A stretch of 64,000 bases of DNA from Bursaphelenchus xylophilus (GCA_904066235.2 CAJFCV020000005.1:11589501-11653500); one strand, 5' to 3'; shown: positions 21,523-31,898, numbered from the stretch's first letter. A program made the numbers and translations. The notes: generated by a model from the letters alone, not told the origin.

Positions 21523-22015
21523 GCTTCTCCACTCGCGGAAGAAATCAGGCAAATGTATTTTCAATGGAATGAAAATCAAAGGCTCGGCGAACAAAGAAAA
21601 CTGTTTAAATACCAGCCCTTTATCGCCGTTTCCTTAGGGCTTTAACCGACAAATCGAGGGCAAATCAGAGCTTTCAGCGATAAATCAATGGAAATTTATC
21701 ACAAAATAAAGAGGAATATGACGATTAACTTTGCATTCTTTGAGGAAGATTGTAAAAAAGGGATAGGTGAAAAGCCGAGCGAGAGGTGTGGTGATCCGCT
21801 TTTTCCGAAAGCCGAGAGCGAGGGAGAATCTGCTAGAACACGGGACTTGGTGTGATACAACAGGGCGGTTAGTCATTCAAGACCGCTGCAACGTCATTTG
21901 TATTTTGTGAGCAAAAAAGAGACGTTATATTTTAATGGAACTTTGACAAATGAAGGTTGTCTTGGGAGGTGTGGGTGGAAAAATTAATGACACCAATCAA
22001 TCTTATTTTTGGTCT
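21523..22015. other. No gene seen
   Basis: Upstream region of the TTR gene at 20.6-21.5 kb. A TATTTAAAC-like box lies near 21610. No other structure was found. Confidence 0.4.
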
Positions 22016-22210
22016 ATTGGCATTTTCATAAAGTTTATGAACGTTTTTTTGCCTTCGCACAGTTCGTGCGTTTTTCCCTCACAAACAGAGCTTTTTTGAA
22101 AGCGAAGTTTTTTCACTTAGAGAGGGAAGCATTTTGCCACATTTTTGATATTCCCGGATGCAAAATGATACGTTTTTTTGCCACTGGATCAGGTCCCCTC
22201 GCTGTATTAA
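22016..22210. mobile_element. Fused fragments: family C left end and family B right half
   Basis: Begins with a C1-like end (TTGGCATTTTCATAAAGTTT) and from about 22080 becomes the right half of family B (GGATGCAAAATGATACGTTT ... CACTGGATCAGGTCCCCTCG). Confidence 0.6.
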
Positions 22211-22489
22211 CGAGCTCTTCGATTTATAACTATTTTCAAAATTTATTAAAAGTCAAAGTAATTTACAGAGTATCCATGCGAATAAGTAATACAAAACAAC
22301 GAATAATCATGTTAGTAGTCATACATGGGAGGAATAATGCGTTCATTCTTCGGTGTTGTCGTTCTCTCGACGACCGCCGAATGTGCAGTCGAGATTTCTG
22401 AAAGAAAAAAATTAGAAATTTGTAAAGGGAAGGGGCAAAATGCAACGGATTTCAGTCGAAATTTTTGAATCGCATTCCAAACGAAACGT

Positions 22490-22687
22490 CTACTAGTCTT
22501 CCCGGAAAGTTGCTGTACCGAAATCGGCCATACGCACTGTGCAAAAGCAAAAGGTTTCTTTGCACTGTGAAATTTCTTGCTTTTTGCACCGTGCAATAGA
22601 CTTTTTTTCGGCTGTCGCTGGAACCTTAACATTTTCCGCACAGTGCAAGCTCCAAAAATCAGACCGGCGACTTGCCGGAAGGACTAA
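22490..22687. mobile_element. Family C MITE, subtype C2
   Basis: CTAGTCTTCCCGGAAAGTTG at the left mirrors CGACTTGCCGGAAGGACTAA at the right. Four GCACNGTG-type palindromes lie inside. Confidence 0.75.
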
Positions 22688-22702
22688 TGAAAAGAAAGGC
22701 TA

Positions 22703-22964
22703 ATACAGTGAGGGACCTGATCCAGTGGCAAAAAACGTATCATTTCGCATCCGGGAAGTATAAAAAATGTGGCAAAATGCTTCCTTCTATAACTAAAAAA
22801 ACTCCGTTTTGAACTGCGCGCCCTTTCCTTCACAAAAAGAGTGGGCGTGGTTTTGAAATCGGAGTTTTTTCACTTGGAGAGGGAGGTATTTTGCCGCATT
22901 TTTTGATACTTCCCGGATGCAAAATGGCATGTTTTTTGCCACTGGATCAGGTCCGCCACTGTAG
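22703..22964. mobile_element. Family B MITE, full length
   Basis: TACAGTGAGGGACCTGATCC and GGATCAGGTCCGCCACTGTA are inverted ends with TA on both sides. The interior repeats the GGCAAAATGCTTCC / GGAGGTATTTTGCC pair. Confidence 0.85.
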
Positions 22965-22965
22965 G

Positions 22966-23405
22966 AGAAGCACTCCAAGTGCGACGCTCAGATTTTGATG
23001 AAAATTGGCGCAAATTTAGAATATTTTTTTCTAAAATGAATGCGAGGATCCTAGCTCGCGCTTTGCAGAAACAATCGGGGTTTTTAGATCGAAAGCCGGC
23101 GAAAATTTAGGACTTTTTGCCGAATTTCGGCACGAAAAGTTTCATGCCTGTAAAGGACAATGTTTCTACAAAAAATTAAATTTTTCCGCACGGGACTGCC
23201 AAAGTTATGGCCAAAAAGCGCGTTTCTCTCTGACCGCTCTCCACGTTTAGCGTGCTCTCTCGGCGGCAAAAATCGTTCGATATCTCGGCGGCGCCCGGAA
23301 AGCGCGAGCTAAAACTTTCAGGAATTGATATTTGGTCCATACCCGACGTGTTTGCAGAATTTAAAGAAAATCTGAGCGTCGCACTGGGGGTACTTCCCCT
23401 GTAAG
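22966..23405. mobile_element. Family E element, full length
   Basis: AGCACTCCAAGTGCGACGCT at the left and AGCGTCGCACTGGGGGTACT at the right are inverted. The 440-bp interior includes CTGACCGCTCTCCACGTTTA and GAAAGTTTCATG-type phrases shared with the copies at 36.5 and 38.4 kb. Confidence 0.75.
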
Positions 23406-23418
23406 GTTAAAGCAACAC

Positions 23419-25821
23419 CTACTTCACGCCGGCCTTCTCCAGGCAATCGCAGGTCTCGTATCGACGAGGCTTCTTTTTCTTGTCACAGGCGGCGGTGGCT
23501 TCTTTCCACTCATCGGCCGGTACTCGCTTGGTGCCGCATCTGCAACAAAATGAGGTTAAAAATGTGATACTGCTTTCAAAGCCCGATGACGGTGAGTTAC
23601 AGTTACATATTCAAATTTTATTCGCTTGAAGAGGAATTTTCTGACAGTGGAGCCTCTAGAAATCGAACACGAATCTTGGCTTTCAGTCTGTCGGGAAAAT
23701 AATGTGGATTCGTTGAAGAAAATGTTTTTGCCTCGTCGCAGTCGCGCATCAACCGTATATGGAAGTACTAGGCGCAAAAAATCCATATTATTTTCCCGAC
23801 AGGCTGATATAACAAACAATTTGAAAGCCGACGGAGGTCCAACAAAAAAGTAAATGGAATGATTTTCATGATTTTCAACTTACTTCAGTTTTCTCGGACA
23901 ATTTCCTGGCTTCTGGAAGCGATGCGAACAAGAGTTCATGCATTTGGCAAAGTGCTTTCCTGAAAAAAACGGAATTGTATAAATATTAGTCTGTCGGGAA
24001 AATAATGAGCACAATATCGCTGCGCCAATCGCGTCGCTGTAAAGAGCAATTTAATTTTGTCGCGACACAATTCATTTTCCCGGCGGCGATTTTCGATGCG
24101 ACGGAGTGCTCATTATTTTTCCGCCAGATTGATAAATGTGGCACAAATAAAAAATCCGTATTTTACCCTCCACTTACCGCTCTTCCCGAAATGTTTTTGG
24201 ATAAAGGCGTGGAACTCGGCCTTGTGATGTTCCCTCTGCTTGTGCTGATTTTTCTTGTTCTCCTTCCTCTCTTCGATGCTCTCACTCTCGGCGGTGCTGC
24301 TCTCCACATGTTCGTGGTCGGAGGTGGAACCGTCTGTGACAACCGTGGAGTTATCCACACTTCTGTGCCTTCGATGAGGATGGCGCTTGTGTCGGTGCTC
24401 ATTGGTCTCGTTGACATTGAGATATTTGCCAGGCTCGTTGTCGCAACTAAAGAAAGAGTTAGTTCGTTTTGAAGAAGACTAGAAAGTTGCTACTAGTCGT
24501 TCCAGAAGGTGCGTGCACTTTTTGTCGTGGGCCGCACTGTGCACAAAATTGCCTTCTTGCGGGGTGCATTTGACCTTTTGCACCGTGCAATTGCAATGTC
24601 GCAGCGACGTAGGCTTTTCTCAACGGAGCCGGCGCGAATTTTTAGAAATTGCACAGTGCAAAATGTTTCGAAAAGGATCGCGTCGCGCGGGGAACACGAA
24701 ACTTGCACTGTGCGGTCCGAAAAAAAGGCGGAAAAAGGTGCACGCACTTTCTGGAACGACTAGTAGCGTGGGAGATTTATAAGAAAAATGTGTAAAGTTC
24801 GACGCTCAAATTTGAAAGAAACTTGGGAAAGCCTACATCAATTTTTCTTGAACAAAAAACAGTCTGTCTGAAAAATAATGTGGATTTGTCGCAGGGAAAA
24901 TTCTCGCGTTGTCCCAGCCCGTTTAAAGCTTTAAAATCACCCGTCGCAAAGCGATAATGGGAGATTTCAAAGCGCGAAGAAGCCACATTATTTTCCCGAC
25001 AAACCGACAAAAGTTCGTTCGAAGAGTCGCTGAGGTGATTTTAGCCACAAGAACTATCAGTCCGTTGGAAAAATAACGGCGGGTGGTCGCAACGAAATGT
25101 CTCATCTCGTCGAAAAGAAGGGTGCTGTCACGCACCAAATTTCCAGCGGCGGCTCGCCCCCGCAGAAGCGATGAAAAGCGATACCGAAACGCGACAATCG
25201 GCCGTTATTTTCCCGACAGACTGATATGCAATAAGGGTGAAAAAAGTCGCAGATCGAAGAAAGGTAAACTTTTGTTTTCTCGCTGTTGCCGAAATCACTC
25301 CAGCGACTTTACAAGCTGACTAGTACAATATCATTCCGTCGGGAAAATAATGTGGCTTTGTCGCAGCAAAATGTGTCGCTTTGTGGCAGTCGCACACCAA
25401 ATCTCCAGCCACGGCTAGCCGTCACAAAGCGATGATGGGCGTTTCAACGCGCGACGAATCCACATTATTTTCCCGACAGACTGGTTTTGTTTAAGAAAAA
25501 TTGATGTTGGCTTTCCCCAAGTCTTTTCCCAGTTAAGGCAAAATTTCCTTACGTTTTTGCCAACGCATCTTTCAGACACTCATCCCGATCGGAAGTTTTC
25601 TTCGTCATCAAACATTTCTGGCCCTCCTCCTTGTCCCAATCCGCATTCTCCAGTTTCTTGATGCACTTTTCCTGACATTTCAGGAGTGGCTCAAGATTGC
25701 TTTGACGGCATTCCTCCAGCTCCACACATTTGCATTGACGAATTTGGTCTTTTGGTCGACGAGCATCACAAAAATTGGCAAAAAGTAACGGGATTAGCAG
25801 TAAAATGGCTAATTTAATCAT
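23419..25821 (-). CDS. Secreted Cys- and His-rich protein, four exons
   Basis: Exons 25553-25821, 24178-24446, 23884-23959 and 23419-23539 join in phases 2, 1, 2 to 244 residues. A signal peptide (MIKLAILLLIPLLFANFCDA) is followed by a Cys-spaced, strongly charged segment (CKCVELEECRQ, LKCQEKCIKK, GQKCLMTKK, ECLKD). Next come a His/Arg-rich stretch (EHRHKRHPHRRHRS, about 104-117), an acidic/Lys-His stretch (EERKENKKNQHKQREHHK) and a second Cys block (AKCMNSCSHRF, GNCPRKLKCG, ACDKKKKPRRYETCDC). Two Cys domains with a charged linker is the simplest view. I do not recognise the family. The His clusters could bind metal; that is only a guess. Introns hold five family A copies and one family C3 element. 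All donors are GTAAG-type and the acceptors end in TTTTCAG, TTGCAG or TTTAG. Confidence 0.78.
23684..23809. mobile_element. Family A MITE (GTGGAT type)
   Basis: CAGTCTGTCGGGAAAATAAT and TTATTTTCCCGACAGGCTGA, shortened interior; in the last intron of the Cys/His-rich gene. Confidence 0.85.
23987..24134. mobile_element. Family A MITE (GAGCAC type)
   Basis: TAGTCTGTCGGGAAAATAAT and CATTATTTTTCCGCCAGATT; in intron 2 of the Cys/His-rich gene. Confidence 0.85.
24495..24764. mobile_element. Family C MITE, subtype C3
   Basis: CTAGTCGTTCCAGAAGGTGC and CACTTTCTGGAACGACTAG are almost perfect inverted ends. Inside are GCACNGTGC palindromes and a nearly symmetric arrangement. The same ends occur at 58.4 kb. 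Confidence 0.8.
24859..25008. mobile_element. Family A MITE (GTGGAT type)
   Basis: CAGTCTGTCTGAAAAATAAT and TTATTTTCCCGACAAACCGA. Confidence 0.8.
25056..25225. mobile_element. Family A MITE (ACGGCGG type)
   Basis: TCAGTCCGTTGGAAAAATAA and TTATTTTCCCGACAGACTGA with a CGGCGGGTGGTCGC start. A family C2 right end (AATCACTCCAGCGACTTTAC) follows at 25270-25322. Confidence 0.8.
25333..25483. mobile_element. Family A MITE (GTGGAT type)
   Basis: TTCCGTCGGGAAAATAATGT and TTATTTTCCCGACAGACTGG. Confidence 0.85.
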
Positions 25822-25979
25822 TTTGCAGGACGTTTTTTGGTCTACACCTGAAATTTATGACTAAATTAGTAATAAATCTGCAAGGGAAGGGAGTGAAATT
25901 TAAACGGGAATTACGCCAAGGGTAAAACTCAGATTTTCGGTAAATTTTTCGGTCATTTCGGGCATGTGTTACATATCAC

Positions 25980-26352
25980 TGGCTGAAAGTTTTAGATCAA
26001 GATTTGCATAGACGGCCAAGATATTCAACCACCTTTGTCGCCGAGAGAGTACGCAAAACTTGGAGGGCGGTCGAAAAAAAATACTTTTTGACCATATCTT
26101 CGCCAGTTTCGTGTGGAAAAAATTGATCTTTTGTGGAGACATTACACACCACGGTAGAAATGGACATGAAATTTTTCATGCCAAATCTCACAAAAAAAAT
26201 GTAATTTTTTGCCAACTTTTGATCTAAAAATTTCGGTAATTTCTGCAAAGCACGAGCTAACAGTCTGGTATATATTTTTTCAAAAAATCTTCTAAATTTG
26301 CGCCAACTCTCATCAAAATCTGAGCGTCGCACTTGGAGCACTTCCCTTATAA
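25980..26352. mobile_element. Family E element, left end worn
   Basis: The right end AATCTGAGCGTCGCACTTGG and the inner phrases (CGAGAGAGTACGCAAAAC, GGACATGAAATTTTTCATGC) match family E. The left terminal repeat is missing. 25822-25979 and 26353-26640 show no gene. Confidence 0.6.
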
Positions 26353-26644
26353 AATACAAATCGAAAAATCGCGAACAATCGAAAAATCCCGAAAATCGCA
26401 TACCATTAACCAACTTTTTATTCGAAAGAAACAAGTAAATAACCCGATTCTGGACTATTAAAAGAAGTCGCGAGACCAATTTCGATATTCGATAGACTTT
26501 CTTTGCCCCGCGACAAAAAGCTGTGAAAACACTCTCGAAAACAACCCAAAGGTCAGCGCGAAGGAACGGTCAATGACTCACGCGGATGGTGCTTCGTGCG
26601 GATGTAGCGCGAAAATGGAGGCTTAATTAAAGGGGAGGTCAGTG

Positions 26645-27082
26645 ACGAAATTGTAAGACTTTGGTATAAGGGACTTTCCACAAGTGGGTCGATTAGATTT
26701 TCTTTCAATTTTGTCCCAAGCCGGCATAGGCCGCATAACGACGACTGAAAGTTTTAGGTTCCGCTTTGCATCCGCAACCGAAATATTCAACAATTTCGGC
26801 GGCCAAAAGAGCACGGGAAACCCGGAGAGCGGTCAAAGAGGAAACTGTTTTTGGCTATATCGCTGTTAGTTTTGTGGAAAAAAGATTACGCTCTATGCTA
26901 GAGATAGGCATGAAACTTTCGATGTAAAAAATATAAAGAAATGACATTTTTTGCCAACTTTGGACCTAAAAATCTTGGTCGGTTTTACAAAACACGTGCT
27001 CGAAGTCTTGCATATGCCCTAGAAAACGTTATTCTAATTTTGAGCCAAGAATAATGAAAATCTGTGCATCGCACTTGGAGTA
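26645..27082. mobile_element. Family E element, diverged
   Basis: Contains the CAACAATTTCGGCGGCCAAA, GGCATGAAACTTTCGATG and TGTGCATCGCACTTGGAGTA phrases in family E order. A family A copy begins immediately at the right edge, apparently inserted there. Confidence 0.55.
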
Positions 27083-27223
27083 CAGTCTGTCGGAAAAATA
27101 GTGGCGGGTTGTCGCGCCTTGGAATCGCCTATCATCGCTTTGCGCTTTTTTTAAGGCTAGCCGCAACTGGAGATTTGGTGAAACTTTTTGCAGCTACGAC
27201 CACCACTATTTTGCCGACAGACC
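27083..27223. mobile_element. Family A MITE
   Basis: CAGTCTGTCGGAAAAATAGT and ACTATTTTGCCGACAGACCA; GGCGGGTTGTCGC interior. Confidence 0.8.
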
Positions 27224-27280
27224 AAAAATATCCAAAGCTTTACATAAAGCCTTCACAAGACCGCACCGTTGTCTTTACAG

Positions 27281-27466
27281 TCATCTTATCCGCCCGAATA
27301 TCCCTCCACCTCCAGCGCATATCCCCCAAAAAACAGAGTCCATTTCGAATGCAGACTTTGGCTCCATTTTTCTGACATTTCGCGCGTCTTAATTAAAGCC
27401 TATTCATGCACATTACGGCCGTTCACATGGGCTGGAAGGAAGGGAGAGCCTGTCTTGAACCCATAG
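27281..27466 (+). CDS. Candidate orphan exon
   Basis: The acceptor GTCTTTACAG ends at 27280 and opens a protein-like frame (SSYPPEYPSTSSAYPPKNRV, then HFECRLWLHFSDIS) that runs to a stop at 27466. No upstream exon or ATG was tied to it and no domain is recognised. It may belong to a gene broken by the nearby insertions. Confidence 0.25.
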   Translation, partial: SSYPPEYPSTSSAYPPKNRVHFECRLWLHFSDISRVLIKAYSCTLRPFTWAGRKGEPVLNP

Positions 27467-27527
27467 AATATTTTAGTGCTGCCCATGGGGCTATGGTGGG
27501 ATTTGGTGGAGAATGGGGTAGATGATG

Positions 27528-27532
27528 GAAGG
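27528..27532. repeat. Target-site duplication (left)
   Basis: GAAGG directly before the 5' LTR; the same five bases follow the 3' LTR at 29368-29372. Confidence 0.9.
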
Positions 27533-27711
27533 TGTGAGGCGGAACGACCGAGCTTCGAGGATTTTCCCACGAGGAACGATCTACATTTATTCAAATTTGA
27601 TTGTACTTTCCTACGTGGGGCTTCCCTATAAAAGGACCTCCTTTCCACTGAATAAATCACTTGACTCTTGAGCGTCTCGTCATCGTTACTGGGTTGTCGG
27701 GCCTTTCGACA
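27533..27711 (+). repeat. 5' long terminal repeat
   Basis: 179 bp, TGTGAGGCGG to CTTTCGACA. TATA-like CTATAAAAGG near 27626 and AATAAA near 27650 mark the likely promoter and poly(A) signal. Confidence 0.92.
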
Positions 27712-27976
27712 ACTCATAAGTGGCGATCAGGCGACTCAGCGCGTGGAACGACTCACCGACTGCAGCGGCCGTCGACCTCCCAGCTGGTCGAACCCTCCCT
27801 GGTGGACAAAGTAAGTATTGGTGGTAGTATAGCCCCAAGGTGCTTAGAACCAGAGTGCATTTAGCACAAATAAGGCTCAAGTCCCTAAAGGATACTAAAT
27901 CCTAGAAAGGGAAGCACGAGTACAGTACAGGAAGGTACAAAACTCGTGGATTGGCAAAAGTTTTCACCTAGAAAAC

Positions 27977-29287
27977 ATGCTAAAGTCAAGTCTGGTCAAT
28001 GAAGGCCATTCTCGGAAGTGTCAGAACACTCGAGATTTCGATTGTCCAGAGAGGCAACGGAAACCTAGAAGGATTTCTAGGGGGACCCATCATGGACTTG
28101 ATGCGGTTGACTCAGAATTGGAATATGATTCTGAATATTCGTCCGGATGTGACGGGATGCACGCCATTAGGCAGTGTGAAAGCGGACGGGAAGAGATCCC
28201 TCCGGTCAAGCTATGTGTCAGGTTAAATGACATGGAAATAGCTCTGGAGCTCGATACAGGAGCTGCCAGGACGGTAATACCAGAAAGGGTATGGAGACAG
28301 ATTGGTCGTCCGGAAATTACCAGGTATACCGGGATACTTCAGGAATATGGCGTAGGTCCATTAGAAGTTATTGGTGCTGTGCGGGTAAATGCCAGCTTCC
28401 GGGGTCATCAGAAGATGACTGAAATAATTGTCGTGAGACGTCACGATTGCCAACCGACGTTGGGACGGGATCTTATGAAAGATCTCAAGTTGGACATGGG
28501 AAATTATGTCAACTTTTCACTGGTAGACTCCGAAGTGGAGGAGACAGGTACCAGGGGAACTCGGGAAAATGAGTTCAAAGGCAAAAGCCTGAAAAAAGGT
28601 AGTGACGAAACTCGGGAAGTCCATTGGATTAGAGTTGTCACGAAAAGCATGGATCAGAAGCCTGCAAAAGCCAATATTGGCGTCTCAGCCAGAAACACGG
28701 AAAGTGTTGGTGAGACCTACTCGGGAGATTCCAAATCTCAGTATTTTCCCCAGGTTGTTGAAAATAGGGGAGGGAGTAGAGGCCAAGGAAAGTGGCTAGG
28801 TAACCATGCCAAATCCACGGTAAGGTGGTCGGATTCTGAGAGTCTAGCAAGCTCTAAGGAATCGCGGAGAAAACCTAAGGTCTGGATAGACAAGGTAAAA
28901 GATGAGCTAGCAGCTCAAATCAGAAGCTTTGCTTCTCAGGGTAAGCCAATTGTGTTCTTTGGACCTAGGCACCATTCGGAAAGGTATAAGCCTTTGGCAA
29001 GAAGATACCAGAATGGAACCCAATGCGTCAGTGGAAGGAATGTGCCGTTGGAAGTTCAGATCCTCGATGGAAGTCAGTTCCCGGTCAAGTCCAGAATCTC
29101 AAGCCATCCAGAACCCAGGGAAGCGCGCATGCTCGTTCGATGGATGTGGAAGTGCCAAGCCGTGCCCGACTTGATCACTTGGAGGAGATGTGAGGCGGAA
29201 CGACCGAGCTTCGAGGATTTTCCCACGAGGAACGATCTACATTTATTCAAATTTGATTGTACTTTCCTACGTGGGGCTTCCCTATAA
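27977..29287 (+). CDS. Retrotransposon polyprotein remnant with aspartic protease
   Basis: 436 codons from the ATG at 27977, running into the 3' LTR. Residues 11-15 (HSRKC) look like the tail of a CCHC zinc knuckle. The retropepsin active site is LDTGA at 92-96, followed by the family's GRDLMKDLKL at 163-172. After about residue 200 the sequence is charged and unassigned. Near the end, another frame would give a plausible polymerase-protein C-terminus stopping at the LTR edge, so an internal deletion appears to have joined the protease part to the far end out of frame. Expected role in a complete element: cleavage of the Gag-Pol polyprotein. Here it is probably a relic or a by-product of a cis-acting element. 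Confidence 0.75.
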   Translation: MLKSSLVNEGHSRKCQNTRDFDCPERQRKPRRISRGTHHGLDAVDSELEYDSEYSSGCDGMHAIRQCESGREEIPPVKLCVRLNDMEIALELDTGAARTVIPERVWRQIGRPEITRYTGILQEYGVGPLEVIGAVRVNASFRGHQKMTEIIVVRRHDCQPTLGRDLMKDLKLDMGNYVNFSLVDSEVEETGTRGTRENEFKGKSLKKGSDETREVHWIRVVTKSMDQKPAKANIGVSARNTESVGETYSGDSKSQYFPQVVENRGGSRGQGKWLGNHAKSTVRWSDSESLASSKESRRKPKVWIDKVKDELAAQIRSFASQGKPIVFFGPRHHSERYKPLARRYQNGTQCVSGRNVPLEVQILDGSQFPVKSRISSHPEPREARMLVRWMWKCQAVPDLITWRRCEAERPSFEDFPTRNDLHLFKFDCTFLRGASL

Positions 29288-29367
29288 AAGGACCTCCTTT
29301 CCACTGAATAAATCACTTGACTCTTGAGCGTCTCGTCATCGTTACTGGGTTGTCGGGCCTTTCGACA
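29189..29367 (+). repeat. 3' long terminal repeat
   Basis: Base-for-base like the 5' LTR by eye, preceded by the GGAGGAGA purine tract and followed by GAAGG. Confidence 0.92.
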
Positions 29368-29439
29368 GAAGGTTTGGAAATACTGGGTGTTTACTGAATG
29401 AGTAAGGAGTGGGAATGAAAGAACGAGGGTAAAAATCAA

Positions 29440-29645
29440 AGTGTCACCGAGACTGACAAAGCCGTTGGATGCTCGGCGGACACTTGGCGGTGGCTCGGCG
29501 GAGACTCGGCGCAGCTCCCAGGACTTTCTACAAAATAAAAAAAGGTTGTAGAAAATGTCTGCCAGGCCAGGCAAAGCCGTTAGATAGTCGTCAAACGCTT
29601 GGCGTAGGCTCGGCGGAGGCTCTGTGGAGACTTGCAATACAACCA
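29440..29645. repeat. GCTCGGCGGAG-rich repeat
   Basis: Two related halves carry GGCTCGGCGGAGACTC and GGCTCGGCGGAGGCTC around a GGTTGTAGAAAATG phrase. The same block is found once at 3905-4005. 29646-29829 shows no gene. Confidence 0.5.
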
Positions 29646-29829
29646 CCTTTTCTAGTCTTATTGATAGCTATAGACAAAGAGTTAGTTTTCTTGACCGTGA
29701 AATATTAAATATCTGAAAAAGACCAAAAAACGAAGATCCGAGGGGCTTCTCTAGACATTATTGTAGTAATATATACATGCACTCGTAGCGAAAAACCCTG
29801 GGAATTTCTCTCAACCTCTAATGGTCACT

Positions 29830-29958
29830 ACAGCGCTGCTCCGGTCGCGTCGCTGAAGGAAAAAGCAATTTGATTTTTCCGCGACACAATTCGTTTTATT
29901 GACGGCGATGTGATTTTCGATGCTACAGCGCCCTCATTATTTTCACGACAGGCTGATA
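29830..29958. mobile_element. Family A MITE, left end lost
   Basis: Interior GTCGCGTCGCTGAAGGAAAA ... ATTTTCGATGCTACAG and right end TTATTTTCACGACAGGCTGA. 29959-30473 has no supported gene; a GCACAGTGC site lies near 30330. Confidence 0.65.
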
Positions 29959-30473
29959 AACTACTATATTCTATGACCTGATCAATCTTGTTTTCCCTAC
30001 TGACTAAGCCTTCGCCTAGCCTCCCTCATACACCCGGCAAATCCATGCGGCGCAAAGTATTGTCAACCCGAACTTTCGTGACCCGAAGAGTCGTAGCGCC
30101 AATGTTTTATGCAAAAATCCGTGGGGTTTGAGCGACTCAATGCGGGGGAAACAGCTGAAACAACAATGACCGTTGGCCGCATAAGCTACAACTATGAGAT
30201 CTAAAATTCGTATGTCGGTCTGTACTAATTTTGGCCCATTCCAGGCGTTTCATACTTTTATTCCAAACAAAGGGCTTTGAAAAGAAATTCCTTGGGCAGG
30301 ACGACGGTGCAGGATATTTTTGCGACCTTGCACAGTGCAGAGTTGCAGAAAATTTTAAGGACTCTTTGCGGCGAGTATGACCAAAAAAATTCAGGTAAAT
30401 AGTTGAAGATGTTCAACCTTGGTGGCCCAGAGACCATGGAAACGCATGTACACGTTGAAAGTATATAAAAGAT

Positions 30474-30572
30474 CAGTCTGTCCGGAAAATAATGAGCACT
30501 TTGTCCCATCGCTGCCGAGAAAATGAACTGTGTCGCGACAAAATCAAATTGCTTTTCATCCCGACAGACTGG
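30474..30572. mobile_element. Family A MITE with internal deletion
   Basis: CAGTCTGTCCGGAAAATAAT and a right end reduced to CATCCCGACAGACTGG. About 50 bp before the right end are missing. Downstream, 30573-30836 shows no gene. Confidence 0.7.
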
Positions 30573-30836
30573 ATTCCTGAACGACACTACGAATATGCAA
30601 GGTACATTGAGATGCTTGACCCAGCGCAATGCTCTAATTTTGCTGAAACTTTGCACAAATTTAGAACATTTTTTTGATTTTTTTGTACAACATATGCTAC
30701 ACTCCTATTAGTAGACTCTTTTAGTTTAATGACCGATATTTTAAGGTAAAAAAAAGGGACCTTGTTTCTAATTGTGGCACAAAAGGTTTTAGTTTCTATC
30801 GTAGGGGACCATTTTTCTCCGCACAAAATTGAAAAT

Positions 30837-30971
30837 CAGTCTGTCGGGAAAATAATGAACACAAAGTCGCAGCGCCCATCGCCGAAGTGAAAAGCAACTT
30901 CATTTTGTTGTAACACAATTCATTTCTGCGATTTTCAATGCGACGAAGCCATTATTTCCCCGACATACTGC
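30837..30971. mobile_element. Family A MITE
   Basis: CAGTCTGTCGGGAAAATAAT and CCATTATTTCCCCGACATAC. Confidence 0.8.
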
Positions 30972-30984
30972 TAAAACAATTGCA

Positions 30985-31206
30985 ATTTTTTTTTGAGCAA
31001 TTGACAAAATTTCTCCCCAAACCCGGCAAAAACCCAATTTTTAACTCGATTTGCCCAATAAAACCTAATCCGCAGACCAGCGCTGTTCTCTGTACCGACA
31101 TGAATAAGGAGCCAATATTCCACCATTTCCTTAATTTCATCAAGTCTAAGGGAACATAAGGGAACGGACTCTGGAATGCCCCGAGGGAATTTCGAATAAA
31201 ACTCAG
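30985..31206 (-). CDS. Candidate exon, coding-like on both strands
   Basis: Minus strand: acceptor ATTCACAG ends next to 31206 and opens EFYSKFPRGIPESVP ... DEIKEMVEYWLLIHVG ... RIRFYWANRV with good codon use. Plus strand: the overlapping frame ending at 31159 (PIKPNPQTSAVLCTDMNKEP, FHHFLNFIKSKGT) is followed by AATAAA near 31195 and is nearly as convincing. Only one can be real and no partner exon was found for either. No domain is recognised. 31207-31585 shows nothing else. Confidence 0.3.
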
Positions 31207-31585
31207 CTGTGAATATTTGAAATGAGCCCCACAGACACAAATCGTATAGTAAATTGCATGAAAAATTCAGCGAAAATATTATGGGTGTAAGTTTGCATAG
31301 TGCAACGGGAAAAGCTATGGGGAATGCTCGTGTACTGTGCAAGGTGAACCTCTAAGACCAAAAATAGTTTTAAAATTGACAATTAACTCAACACGCAAGC
31401 TTGGCATGACATTGACTGCTCATATGCCCGGTTTAAGACTACAAACAAGACGTAAATTGTGTTAAGATGACTGAATACTGAATGAACAAGGACTCAATTT
31501 GAAACAAGTTTAAAATGAACGGTAACTGGAATAAATGTTTCCCGAAAGAGCAGTGTCGACTAGAAGACCTTTTTGTCCAAATCTC

Positions 31586-31632
31586 GTGCGATTTTCGATG
31601 CGACAGAGTGCTCATTATTTTCCCGACAGACT
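31586..31632. mobile_element. Family A MITE, right half only
   Basis: GCGATTTTCGATGCGACAGA followed by CATTATTTTCCCGACAGACT; no left end. Confidence 0.7.
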
Positions 31633-31742
31633 AAATAAACAAGCAAGGACTTAAGACCTCCAATGGTTTGTACGAAACGCACGTCAAAAAGCCCGTTTAT
31701 ACCTCAGAAGATCGCGCTCTGAATCTCACTCAGGACAGTTGA

Positions 31743-31898
31743 TCAGACTGTCGGGAAAATAACGACGGGTCGTCGAAGCAAAATGCCTCGCCTCGTCGCT
31801 ATCGCCCACCAAATCCCCACCCACGCTAGCCGTCGCAAAGCCATGATGGGCGATTGAAAGGCGCGACGACCCGCCATTATTTTCCCAACAGACTGATA
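31743..31898. mobile_element. Family A MITE (ACGGCGG type)
   Basis: TCAGACTGTCGGGAAAATAA and TTATTTTCCCAACAGACTGA with CGACGGGTCGTCG interior. Confidence 0.8.

Larger units (their letters stand above)
27533..29367 (+). mobile_element. Short LTR retrotransposon, 1,835 bp, recent insertion
   Basis: Two 179-bp LTRs (27533-27711 and 29189-29367) start TGTGAGG and end CGACA, and read as identical. They are bounded by a 5-bp GAAGG duplication. Each LTR has CTATAAAAGG and AATAAA. A purine-rich GGAGGAGA abuts the 3' LTR. A TGGCGATCAGG possible primer site starts nine bases inside the 5' LTR edge. The interior codes only for a gag-end/protease-like frame: reverse transcriptase, RNase H and nearly all of integrase are missing, so the element is non-autonomous. 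Duplication length and TG..CA ends fit Ty3 or BEL/Pao types; which of the two is unclear. Confidence 0.92.

Noticed and set aside
24005..24472. 155-codon plus-strand frame with hydrophobic runs
   Set aside because: Antisense to exon 2 of the Cys/His-rich gene; the apparent membrane helices are complements of its acidic/His-rich codons.
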